A DNA stretch of 33,122 nucleotides from a virus, in IMG/VR virus record IMGVR_UViG_3300021503_000004, positions 1 to 33,122 of that record; one strand, given 5' to 3'. Positions 1 through 6,739 of the stretch are shown here, piece by piece (position 1 is the stretch's first letter; each line of letters begins with the position of its first letter). The notes below the pieces were generated by a model. The model searched no databases. It had not been told where the DNA came from and saw only the letters and a program-made list of their open reading frames with translations. The position numbers were made by a program, and so were the translations under genes.

Positions 1-290
1 AGTAAGGTTTCTAAGTATTCCTTCTCCCCAGCTCCCATTAAAATGATTTTGTCTATGGATACTCCACATGAGAATGCCTGCCTCTTTCCCTTCCTCCCAG
101 ACCTAACCTCAAACGTGTCTATGCCAGATAACCTGACTACACGATTACCTCTGAATGTGCAATTACACTCAACAGTATCACCATCTATTACCCTGACTAA
201 AATACAATAATCATAAGAAGGTAAAAACGACGAAGAAAACCCAGAGAAAATAAAAATTGATGAGATTAATAATAAAAGGTATTTTTTCAT
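1..290 (-). CDS. Secreted staphylococcal-nuclease-like (SNase) protein, partial
   Basis: This gene runs off the left edge, so only its first 96 codons are present. The ATG at 290 follows an AGGAGGT site. Residues 1-24 form a signal peptide (MKK, then a hydrophobic Leu/Ile/Phe core). The SNase signature follows: VIDGDT at 35-39, then VRLSGIDTFE at 52-61. Aligned with staphylococcal nuclease, D36 and D38 match Asp19 and Asp21, R53 matches Arg35, D58 matches Asp40 and E61 matches Glu43. The R-to-D and D-to-E spacings are exactly those of the family. The usual DTPE is DTFE here. It probably hydrolyses nucleic acid outside the cytoplasm, with Ca2+ as cofactor; that follows from the family and was not tested. 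It is the last visible gene of the leftward operon, behind the 3D-domain gene. The second Arg of the active site would lie outside the window. Confidence 0.85.
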   Translation of the reverse strand, partial: MKKYLLLLISSIFIFSGFSSSFLPSYDYCILVRVIDGDTVECNCTFRGNRVVRLSGIDTFEVRSGRKGKRQAFSCGVSIDKIILMGAGEKEYLETL

Positions 291-330
291 TTTTGACTTG
301 ACCTCCTGTTTTTATAATTTTCCTTGACAA

Positions 331-837
331 TTAGTCCCAGTAGTTTGATAAGAGTATAAGCTTTACTTTGACGTTTTTCTTCTTCCCCAGAGTTTTTGCA
401 ATGAGAGGGCTGGAGACGAGGATATCTACTGTTCGTGTGTACCTCTTGTCCATTAAATCAACTACCTTCTTGACACCATAACCCTCTATGTAAATGTACT
501 TCCCTAATAAATGCATTAAATCACGACTGACCGCAACATCCCTCCCAACTACAACACGCTTGTTAAGAGCATTTTTGAAAGGAGTGGCGTCACACTCAGA
601 CTCCCTGGGAGTGTAAAAAGTGACAGTTACCTCGTAAGACGTTACACTCCTTAACCTCTCCTTCAACTCCCTTATCCCTCCCTCCAGAAAAGATACCCTG
701 CTCTTTAAACGAATGTTCTCCACAATTAACCTGTCCACCCCTACATCGAAAATCCTATCATAACATAAAAAACTACATAAAACTAAACTAACTATTAATA
801 GCAATACTACTAACACCTCCTTAACCCTAAAAAACAC
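331..837 (-). CDS. Membrane-anchored coiled-coil protein with 3D (Asp-Asp-Asp) domain
   Basis: This 168-residue protein starts at a GTG (837) behind an AGGAGGT site; the in-frame GTG and its spacing decide the start. Residues 8-26 are one hydrophobic segment (VLVVLLLIVSLVLCSFLCY), a signal anchor. Residues 35-65 look like a short coiled coil. Residues 68-165 match the 3D domain, a double-psi beta barrel related to the MltA C-terminal domain: YTPRESECDATP (D83), VAVSRDLM, IEGYGVKKVVDLMDKR (D127/D130) and RTVDI (D138). These supply the three conserved Asp residues. The family acts on peptidoglycan or is linked to cell-wall remodelling. Here it could help lysis or entry, acting outside the membrane. 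No holin or classical endolysin was recognised in the window, so a lysis role is inference. The gene lies between an SH3-like small protein and the nuclease gene. Confidence 0.8.
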   Translation of the reverse strand: MFFRVKEVLVVLLLIVSLVLCSFLCYDRIFDVGVDRLIVENIRLKSRVSFLEGGIRELKERLRSVTSYEVTVTFYTPRESECDATPFKNALNKRVVVGRDVAVSRDLMHLLGKYIYIEGYGVKKVVDLMDKRYTRTVDILVSSPLIAKTLGKKKNVKVKLILLSNYWD

Positions 838-861
838 CCCTCATACCTCCTCTTTTTACAT

Positions 862-1185
862 TTATTTGTTGACCTTTTCTAAACAGAAGTACGGGAATGT
901 GAATGACCTAGTGTCCTCGTCGTGTAATTCTACCAAAAACCCATAACCACCATAGTCATCCTTAATCCTCCCTACCTTCCCAATAAACTTATCCATCTCC
1001 TTTACCCAGACATCCTCCCAACCACCTTCCTTGCTCTCTGCCTTCCTCACAATCCTCACCTCATCCCCTATAGATAACCCCGAAGCCTTGTGATTTTCTA
1101 CATATTCCTTGACACTTTCCTCCCTCAATACCTCCCTCTCTAACCTTGCCCTCAAAGTCCCTCTCCATAATTTCTCCTTCCACAT
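862..1185 (-). CDS. Small phage protein, probable SH3-like beta barrel
   Basis: This 107-residue protein starts at ATG 1185 behind AAGGAGGTG. The stop codon of the upstream gene lies inside that ribosome binding site, so the two genes are tightly coupled. Residues 1-33 are charged and helical. From about residue 39 the pattern is SIGDEVRIVRK, then VKEMDKFIGKVGRI, then FPYFCLEKV. This Gly/Val-rich layout, ending in an FPYFxLE element, recurs in short phage and cyanobacterial proteins and suggests a small SH3-like or KOW-like barrel. No catalytic residues are visible and no function can be assigned. It is the second gene of the leftward operon. Confidence 0.6.
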   Translation of the reverse strand: MWKEKLWRGTLRARLEREVLREESVKEYVENHKASGLSIGDEVRIVRKAESKEGGWEDVWVKEMDKFIGKVGRIKDDYGGYGFLVELHDEDTRSFTFPYFCLEKVNK

Positions 1186-1186
1186 A

Positions 1187-1720
1187 CTACACCTCCTTTT
1201 TGTTGTTAACCCTTGACATTAATATATCATAAAAAACAAATTCATTAAAATAGTCTGCACTGTAAATTGAATATAAATAACCATAATGCGCAGGGACTCC
1301 CGTCTTTCCATCTAATAACAAAGCACCCCACACCCTCCTCCTCTCTTCCCAGTCAGCAGCAGAAATGGTGTCTGGCCTGTCCGTGTTATCCCAATAAGAA
1401 AAATCCTCATACTTGACGTTCTTTAACCCAAATGGCGGTAACTCAAAATTATCATAAAATAACATGCCATAAATTTTACCCTCAAATGGGAAAATAGCTA
1501 CATCTAACTCGTAAAACTTCACAAACTCCTTCTTTCGCTTCTCTACCTCATCTAAAAAATCCGTTACAGTACCTATCCCAATACCTTTCCTCACATAAAA
1601 ATCCGCTAACCTGTCATACACCTTCCTCGTCCACCTCTCCCTCTCCTTAACCAAATTCCCTAACAATACCTCCATATTACTATCAATAAACCTAACCCCC
1701 GTGTAAATCTTTACACTCAT
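1187..1720 (-). CDS. Hypothetical protein, first gene of leftward operon
   Basis: I do not recognise this 177-residue protein. The frame stays open back to 1762, but the ATG at 1720 (MSVKIYTG) is the better start because GGAGGTG lies just ahead of it. The upstream part would also overlap the promoter. The N-terminal half is charged and helical. The C-terminal half is rich in Tyr, Phe and Asp (YEDFSYWDNTDRPDT, YLYSIYSADYFNEF). There is no signal peptide or membrane segment, so it is probably cytoplasmic. It is transcribed from the promoter at 1771-1799 and overlaps the ribosome binding site of the next gene. Confidence 0.6.
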   Translation of the reverse strand: MSVKIYTGVRFIDSNMEVLLGNLVKERERWTRKVYDRLADFYVRKGIGIGTVTDFLDEVEKRKKEFVKFYELDVAIFPFEGKIYGMLFYDNFELPPFGLKNVKYEDFSYWDNTDRPDTISAADWEERRRVWGALLLDGKTGVPAHYGYLYSIYSADYFNEFVFYDILMSRVNNKKEV

Positions 1721-1770
1721 ACTACACCTCCATCCGTTAAAATATAATAGTATCCTTGCCATCTATGTGG

Positions 1771-1799
1771 AATATACACATGATGTGTCTATTTGTCAA
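1771..1799 (-). promoter_or_regulatory. Sigma70-type promoter of leftward operon
   Basis: On the minus strand a perfect -35 box TTGACA (1799-1794) is followed after exactly 17 bases by TATATT (1776-1771), one mismatch from TATAAT. Transcription would start near 1764, about 44 bases before the ATG at 1720. It would drive the four genes down to the nuclease. The promoter lies directly after the end of the fibre-partner gene at 1817. Confidence 0.7.
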
Positions 1800-1803
1800 A
1801 TAG
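1776..1803. promoter_or_regulatory. Two abutting operator-like palindromes inside the promoter
   Basis: The first is ACACATGATGTGT (1776-1788), with perfect 6-base arms around a central G, and fills most of the spacer between the -35 and -10 boxes. The second is CTATTTGTCAAATAG (1789-1803), with perfect 6-base arms around GTC, and contains the -35 box. The two touch with no gap. Placement within the promoter is typical of repressor operators. No repressor gene is visible in the window, so the regulator is unknown. Confidence 0.45.
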
Positions 1804-1816
1804 AAATTTTTACTTT

Positions 1817-2308
1817 TTACTCTTGTGGTGGGTTGTTGAGGAGTGAGACTACGTATTCAAGTTCTACGTGCTCTGTTTCTTCTACTACACCCCAGTCCCA
1901 TATTATTTCGTCTAGGGCCTCTTCTGTTTCTGCGTTTCTGATTTCATTCTTTGTCTGGTAGTAGTATGCCATAACGCTGCTAATCCAGTCCCACACTTTT
2001 TGAATTTCATTAATGACATCTGTATTCCCAGAATCTTTAGCAATCTGGTAGAGGGATAGGAAGCTGGCTTGTGTTCCCTGATTGTAGTGTGAGCATATAA
2101 AGTCCTCAAATTCTTTTTTGAGTTTTGCTAATTTATATTCTTTCAATTCATCTAGTGTGTACCCTGGAAGGGGTGTGTTTCCTTCCGAAATCCAGTCCAT
2201 GATTTCATTGTAATGTCTGTTTCCAGGGTCCAGAGGAACAAACATTCCGTCTAATAAATATCCTTTAAGTTCTTTTGTCTCCATGTCTCTTACTTCTTTT
2301 ACTTCCAT
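1817..2308 (-). CDS. Tail-fibre partner protein (assembly chaperone-like)
   Basis: This 163-residue protein starts at ATG 2308 behind GAGGAGG, 15 bases after the LamG fibre gene. Residues 1-55 follow a pattern common in phage fibre-associated proteins: GYLLDGMFVPLDPGNRHYN, then WISEGNTPLPGYT. Residues 64-163 form a helical domain with SHYNQGTQASFLSLYQIAK, EIQKVWDWI and VEETEHVEL. The same C-terminal domain is found in the protein at 31991-32557, which also follows a tail fibre gene. A role in folding or attaching the adjacent fibre is inferred from this repeated gene order. It could also be a structural adaptor that stays in the virion. Confidence 0.6.
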   Translation of the reverse strand: MEVKEVRDMETKELKGYLLDGMFVPLDPGNRHYNEIMDWISEGNTPLPGYTLDELKEYKLAKLKKEFEDFICSHYNQGTQASFLSLYQIAKDSGNTDVINEIQKVWDWISSVMAYYYQTKNEIRNAETEEALDEIIWDWGVVEETEHVELEYVVSLLNNPPQE

Positions 2309-2323
2309 GATTTAACCTCCTCT

Positions 2324-3868
2324 TTATAGTTCAGCATCAAATCTATATGGACTTGATAAGATTGTAGGTATGGTTCTCATTGGAATAATCCTGTCATTAT
2401 AGGAATACGTTCCATCATCCGAATACCTGTAATACCTCAAGCACCTTATCCTTTGCATATCTGGAGGGATGTATTCATATGCAGTTGCAACATCCCCTTC
2501 TTCTAGTTGAACATAATTTACCTTTATCCAATCTCCTACATCTTCCAAGCAATTCTCTCCGATTACTACCCTAAATGCCTCTTTCTCATAAAAGTGTATC
2601 TTATCAATATCAATATCTATTAAATCAAACGTAACTGAGAGCGTCTGATACTCTCCGTTTCCAGTGTACGCAAGCGTCCGAGTCCTATAAACCGTGTCAT
2701 CTGAATATTTTAAAGAAACCTCAATATTTCTTGGCTTGTTTGAGGCTAGCTTAAACGAAATCGTGACTGGGCTCTTTTTAATTAAAATGTCCGAAACCAT
2801 ATTCCCTTCTATCCTCTGCTCTAAAGGAATGACTCTGTTGGATGTTCCCTTCTCCAGTAGAGTTATCTTACATGATTGTTTTTCAACTATTGACTTTCCT
2901 GTCTCTTGGACCAGAGATTGGATTTCAAATGGCTGGAGGACTTTGTTGAAAATTCTTACCTGGTCTATCTTATAGTTTTTGCTGGTCCACTGGTTTCCTA
3001 TATAAACCCAACCGTCATTATGGTAGAGGTAATTGCTTTCAGTCGCCTCTACTTCATTATCAAAAGTTCCATCAATGTATAATTTTAGATGGGTTCGGTC
3101 TATGGTAACCGTTATATTGTGCCATTGTCTATAATTTAACAGTGTGTTGGCATATAAGAATTTTAACTTGTCTCTATACCAAGTATTGGCAATATAACGA
3201 AATCCGTTTTCAACTACTACTTGCCGATTGTCGGTGCTTACTAACCATATACCAGGTTGCCTAGAATTATCCTGCGTAGTCTTCCACTGGTTGGTGTAAC
3301 GATATGTTGTATCTTTTCCGTCAGGTGTTAGATGAAAGATATTTTGTCCAGCTCCTATATGTCCATACACATAAATCCATAAAGAGACTGTAAATTCGTT
3401 TGTCCCCCCTCTCTGAACCTTGTTTTCCGTTCTGAGCCAGCTACCCGTTCCTTTGTTGTAGTAATCTATACATCCGCCGAATTTTCCCATTCCCCAAACA
3501 ATATTATTTTCTATGCAGTTATAGTTTCCCCCTAGGTCCTGTCCGTTTCCATCCAAAGGCCAGCAGGCAAGACAACTTCCATCTCCTAGAATATCCAGCA
3601 CATCAACTGTAGCGCCCGCTTCTCCTGCAATCTCTATGTAGTTTAGACATTCAATTTTGTTATCGTCAAAAGCTCCGCTCAGCCATCTATCAAAGGTATA
3701 TTGTTTATTATTCTGAATAATAAATTTTTGTCCTCTTTGCATGACAGTAAAGTCACCATTAATTATCCTGTTCTTGTATCCAGAAATTGTAATTCTTTCT
3801 GTTCCAGGAATTATTGTTTCTAGGTCTCTTATTACTGTCTCTGTTATTGGGTCGTATATGTAACTCAT
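2324..3868 (-). CDS. Receptor-binding tail fibre with LamG-like insert (copy 1)
   Basis: This 514-residue protein starts at ATG 3868 behind AAAGGAG. Residues 1-15 (MSYIYDPITETVIRD) resemble the short virion-attachment motif of many phage fibres. Residues 33-62 carry the known carbohydrate-binding opening RIINGDFTVMQRG...DRW. Residues of about 97-315 look like a LamG/concanavalin-A lectin domain: WIYVYG, WHNITVTIDRTHLKLYIDG, GWVYIGN, KIDQVRIFNKVL. The original fold resumes at LEQRIEG (349-355) with VTISFKLAS. The end has LRYYRYSDD, then MRTIPT, then a DAEL terminus. It is paralogous along its length to the protein at 3887-5368. It probably recognises host surface glycan at the tail tip. No hydrolase active site was recognised. 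Confidence 0.75.
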   Translation of the reverse strand: MSYIYDPITETVIRDLETIIPGTERITISGYKNRIINGDFTVMQRGQKFIIQNNKQYTFDRWLSGAFDDNKIECLNYIEIAGEAGATVDVLDILGDGSCLACWPLDGNGQDLGGNYNCIENNIVWGMGKFGGCIDYYNKGTGSWLRTENKVQRGGTNEFTVSLWIYVYGHIGAGQNIFHLTPDGKDTTYRYTNQWKTTQDNSRQPGIWLVSTDNRQVVVENGFRYIANTWYRDKLKFLYANTLLNYRQWHNITVTIDRTHLKLYIDGTFDNEVEATESNYLYHNDGWVYIGNQWTSKNYKIDQVRIFNKVLQPFEIQSLVQETGKSIVEKQSCKITLLEKGTSNRVIPLEQRIEGNMVSDILIKKSPVTISFKLASNKPRNIEVSLKYSDDTVYRTRTLAYTGNGEYQTLSVTFDLIDIDIDKIHFYEKEAFRVVIGENCLEDVGDWIKVNYVQLEEGDVATAYEYIPPDMQRIRCLRYYRYSDDGTYSYNDRIIPMRTIPTILSSPYRFDAEL

Positions 3869-3886
3869 CTTAAGGAACTCCTTTGA

Positions 3887-5368
3887 TTAAAGTTCAGCAT
3901 CATATATATAATATGACCCTACATGAGAAATTGTTGGGTCTGTTCTCATAACGACAAGCTTTTTGAAGTGGTTGTAACTATTATCATCCATTATTCTGTA
4001 GTAGCGGATACATCTAAGATACTCCACATCAACAGGAATGTTTTCAAAGTATGTGGCTTCCTCTCCCTCCTCCATTTGTATGTTTTTTATTTTTATCCAA
4101 TCTCCCGCATATTCAAGGTCTCCTTCTCCTATAACTAATCTAAAGGCCTCTCGCTCAGTTAATTTGTCTGGTTCGTTCGTAGTGTCTATGGAACTTAAAT
4201 CAAACGTGGTTGACAATAACTGATAGTTCCCACTACCAGAGTAAGATACTGTATTCTCTGCATAAGTAGATTCATCAGGATTTTTGATAGCTACTTTAAA
4301 ATCTCTATTGACATTTGAGGCCAGCTCAAATGATACCGTAACTTTTTCTTTCTGGAGGATTAAGTCGTAGGCAAACGTTCCTTCTATCCTTTGCTCCAGA
4401 GGAATAACGTTATTAGAAGACCCCTTATTGACAAGCTTTACTCTATAAAGCAATCCATATTTTTCCCGTTCTGTCATCTCTTCTATACGAATGTGATTAA
4501 TCTCTTCTGCCGTTAATATCTTTTTAAAGATTCTTACTTGGTCTATCTTGAAATTTTTGTAGTGCCATTTATTTCCTATATAAAAATAGCCATCATTGTG
4601 TTTGAAATTTTCTGATGCCGTAAATTCGTCTGTAAGCTCTCCATCAATATATAGCTGGATGGTTTGAAGGCCTACGGTTACCACAATGTGATGCCATTCA
4701 TTGAATGTTATCCCTCCAGTCGTCTTATATATTCCAATATCTCCGTGAGTAACCCCATCATTTTTTATAGTAAATTTTGTATTATCATCATGACAAAGCC
4801 ATAGAGCTGGCTGGCGAGAATTTCCATTATTGTTATTGTTGTCTGGAGATAGATGCCATATGCTAATGCTCTTTCCAAGACTTCCATATACATAAATCCA
4901 AGCGCTTATGCTTATCTCATTAGTCCCGCCTCTAGCGATTTTGTTGTTTGTGACCATGTAACTTGTCTCAGGAGCATTATTGTAATCAATACATTCATAT
5001 AGCATTCCGTCTTCTGTAAAACTTACATCGTGCCCAGTGAGAGGGTAGTTCCCGCTGAGGTCCAAAAAATCTCTATCTAAATTCCAGCAGGCCAAGCAAC
5101 TATTATCGTCCAAAATATCTAAGACATAACCAGGGATTATTGTTGAGCATTGAATATCATTATCATCAAAGGCCCCGCTTAACCATCTGTCTGCAGTGTA
5201 TTTTTTATCATTCTTTATTCTAAATAAACTTCCCCGTTGATAAAATCTAAAGCTTCCATTTATCAGTCTGTTTTTGAACTCAATAAAAGGTAGGTCGTCT
5301 AGGCTGGGACCCTCTGCTCGCTTGGTTTCATATAGTTTCCGTGTGAAAGGGTTATACTTATAAGCCAT
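3887..5368 (-). CDS. Receptor-binding tail fibre with LamG-like insert (copy 2)
   Basis: This protein has 493 residues if the ATG at 5368 is used. That start (MAYKYNPFTRKLYET) has GAGGG at a proper distance and begins with a common fibre attachment motif. An in-frame GTG at 5398 has no ribosome binding site. Domain order matches copy 1: NRLINGSFRFYQRG...YTADRW (33-62), LamG-like region of about 94-290 (AWIYVYG, WHHIVVTVGLQTIQLYIDG, KIDQVRIFKKIL), then LEQRIEG, VSFELAS, IRYYRIMDD, MRTDPT and a DAEL end. Conserved stretches such as RWLSGAFDDN and SCLACW alternate with divergent ones, as expected of duplicated receptor-binding proteins under selection. It is the promoter-proximal gene of the fibre cassette. 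Confidence 0.75.
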   Translation of the reverse strand: MAYKYNPFTRKLYETKRAEGPSLDDLPFIEFKNRLINGSFRFYQRGSLFRIKNDKKYTADRWLSGAFDDNDIQCSTIIPGYVLDILDDNSCLACWNLDRDFLDLSGNYPLTGHDVSFTEDGMLYECIDYNNAPETSYMVTNNKIARGGTNEISISAWIYVYGSLGKSISIWHLSPDNNNNNGNSRQPALWLCHDDNTKFTIKNDGVTHGDIGIYKTTGGITFNEWHHIVVTVGLQTIQLYIDGELTDEFTASENFKHNDGYFYIGNKWHYKNFKIDQVRIFKKILTAEEINHIRIEEMTEREKYGLLYRVKLVNKGSSNNVIPLEQRIEGTFAYDLILQKEKVTVSFELASNVNRDFKVAIKNPDESTYAENTVSYSGSGNYQLLSTTFDLSSIDTTNEPDKLTEREAFRLVIGEGDLEYAGDWIKIKNIQMEEGEEATYFENIPVDVEYLRCIRYYRIMDDNSYNHFKKLVVMRTDPTISHVGSYYIYDAEL

Positions 5369-5396
5369 GTTTATACCCTCATTTTTTGCTTGATTC

Positions 5397-5425
5397 ACTT
5401 TAAACTATAATCTATTGCTTGACAA
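5397..5425 (-). promoter_or_regulatory. Candidate leftward promoter of fibre cassette
   Basis: On the minus strand TTGTCA (5425-5420) is followed after 17 bases by TAAAGT (5402-5397). The -35 box is one mismatch from consensus and the -10 box is two mismatches away. Transcription would start near 5390, ahead of the ATG at 5368. The -35 box overlaps the opposite-strand TTGACA at 5419-5424. An inverted repeat TATTG-CTTGA-CAATA (5413-5427) covers it, and the direct repeat ATAATCTA occurs at 5407 and 5425. The weak -10 keeps confidence low. Confidence 0.35.
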
Positions 5426-5476
5426 TAATCTACTTATATCAGTAATATTGACACAAGTATATAGAACATATAATGA
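5419..5476 (+). promoter_or_regulatory. Candidate tandem rightward promoters of morphogenesis operon
   Basis: There are two perfect TTGACA boxes 29 bases apart. The first (5419-5424) is followed after 18 bases by TAATAT (5443-5448). The second (5448-5453) is followed after 17 bases by TAATGA (5471-5476), or after 15 by a perfect TATAAT (5469-5474). They precede the ribosome binding site CGGAGGAT and the ATG at 5499. No other intergenic gap to the right is as long without also holding a hairpin, so this is the likely main late promoter region. Confidence 0.5.
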
Positions 5477-5498
5477 TTTTTTTCTCGGAGGATTAGCT

Positions 5499-6239
5499 AT
5501 GAGTAAAATTCTGCTTCCTGCAGAAGCGCCTTTAGATTTATACAAGGCAGCCTTCATATTTTATAAGAAGTATAATCTAAACTTTTGTGACTTTCTTTTT
5601 ATTTACCCTAACAAACCTTTCACGGTGAGGAATAATGATATTTTACTAGGTGTAAATATAGAAGTGAACGAAAAAGTTGTCAAACTCAATTCCCTAGAGG
5701 AAGCGGTTAGTTATCTAGGAGCATCAGATGAATTTGAATTTCTCTTTTCCATTCCAGACTCAGTTCTTTTAGGTTTTAGTGTGAAAGACAAAACCCTTAC
5801 CTTAATAAGATTGTTTGAGTTCTTTTCTACCTACTATAGAAATCTAGTTAGAAATACGCCTTTGACAGAATTACTTGACAAAATAGACATCGTAAAATAT
5901 AATAATCTGAAAATAAGTATCCAAAAAGATGGACACTTTATCTCTCCAGAAGAGCGACTTGTCTTATTCAAAAGTCCTGGAGTGGACTTTTGTATCTTTT
6001 ATTCCAACGGGACAGTTGGAATACAGAAGAATTTAATTAGAAAGAAGACGCCCCTTCTCACACAATTATCTCTGAAGAAATATCTGCCGACCGAATACAA
6101 TTGGTTTATTCACAGGCGGGGACATCTGCTGGTGTCTAAGTCAAATGTGAAAGAGGATATGATTGATGTTGTAAGAGAGGCCTTAATTAAGGCCTTGAAA
6201 GATTTTAAGCAAGATAAGGAGGAAACTTATGAGGGTTAA
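5499..6239 (+). CDS. Hypothetical protein, first gene of morphogenesis operon
   Basis: I do not firmly recognise this 246-residue protein. The frame is open from 5415, but the ATG at 5499 with CGGAGGAT is the real start, since the upstream part overlaps the promoters. It has no signal peptide or membrane segment. The C-terminal half (VDFCIFYSNGTVGIQKN, then YNWFIHRRGHLLVS, then a charged helix) faintly resembles the C-terminal part of MYG1/DHH-type phosphoesterase-like phage proteins. The N-terminal Asp/His metal motifs of those enzymes are absent, so an enzymatic role is not supported. Its last 11 bases overlap the decoration-like gene at 6229, and it sits where a portal, protease or scaffold gene might be expected. 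Confidence 0.6.
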   Translation: MSKILLPAEAPLDLYKAAFIFYKKYNLNFCDFLFIYPNKPFTVRNNDILLGVNIEVNEKVVKLNSLEEAVSYLGASDEFEFLFSIPDSVLLGFSVKDKTLTLIRLFEFFSTYYRNLVRNTPLTELLDKIDIVKYNNLKISIQKDGHFISPEERLVLFKSPGVDFCIFYSNGTVGIQKNLIRKKTPLLTQLSLKKYLPTEYNWFIHRRGHLLVSKSNVKEDMIDVVREALIKALKDFKQDKEETYEG

Positions 6240-6705
6240 ATATCCAATGTGTGTTAGTGGAGATGGCATCGGCAAATGGTTTAAACTAAATGCAAACCTG
6301 ACAATCAAGCCGATGTCTGGAAGATTTATAGGGATGAACTCTAGCAATGAACTTGTGCTCATTAATGGAAGTACTGGAGGAAAAATCTTAGGCTGGTTAG
6401 ACATGCCTAACGATGCTCGTGTATATCAAATGTCTGACATCTTTGAATCTACCCTTCATCCAGATTACACTTATAAGGCTGGCGACCATGTGTTTTTAAT
6501 CACTCAAGACTTAGGAGACTCTTTGTTTAGAGTTCCTCTTGTCGGTGGTTCTTTGAGTGATGTTGTAGAGGGCAAGGCAATGGCCTTAGTAGTAAATAGT
6601 GATGGCCTACAGGGTATAGACACTTCCTACAGTGGCACAGAGCAGCACGTAATTATATTTAGTGCTGAGAGTGAGGAAGATATTATCGTGAAACCTATTG
6701 TCTAA
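6229..6705 (+). CDS. Decoration-like capsid protein (copy A)
   Basis: This 158-residue protein begins inside the end of the preceding gene, with AGGAGGAAACTT ahead of the ATG. It lies directly upstream of the major capsid gene, where phage decoration (cement) proteins are usually encoded. The body is Gly/Val-rich and beta-like (GRFIGMNSSNELVLINGSTGG), which suits a small beta barrel on the capsid surface. Residues 55-68 (GWLDMPNDARVYQM) and the later PDYTYKAGDHVFLI are nearly identical to the protein at 29906-30376, which lies among the tail-tip genes. The decoration role comes from position and composition, not from a clear family match. Confidence 0.6.
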   Translation: MRVKYPMCVSGDGIGKWFKLNANLTIKPMSGRFIGMNSSNELVLINGSTGGKILGWLDMPNDARVYQMSDIFESTLHPDYTYKAGDHVFLITQDLGDSLFRVPLVGGSLSDVVEGKAMALVVNSDGLQGIDTSYSGTEQHVIIFSAESEEDIIVKPIV

Positions 6706-6739
6706 ATTTAAATGAACAAACTACTGGAGGTTATAGACT

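Noticed and set aside
2324-5368. Diversity-generating retroelement acting on the fibre genes
   Set aside because: No reverse transcriptase gene and no template/variable repeat pair was seen. Divergence of the two fibres fits ordinary duplication.
5499-6239. MYG1/DHH phosphoesterase
   Set aside because: The resemblance is limited to the C-terminal half, and the metal-binding Asp/His motifs are missing, so I left the protein as hypothetical.
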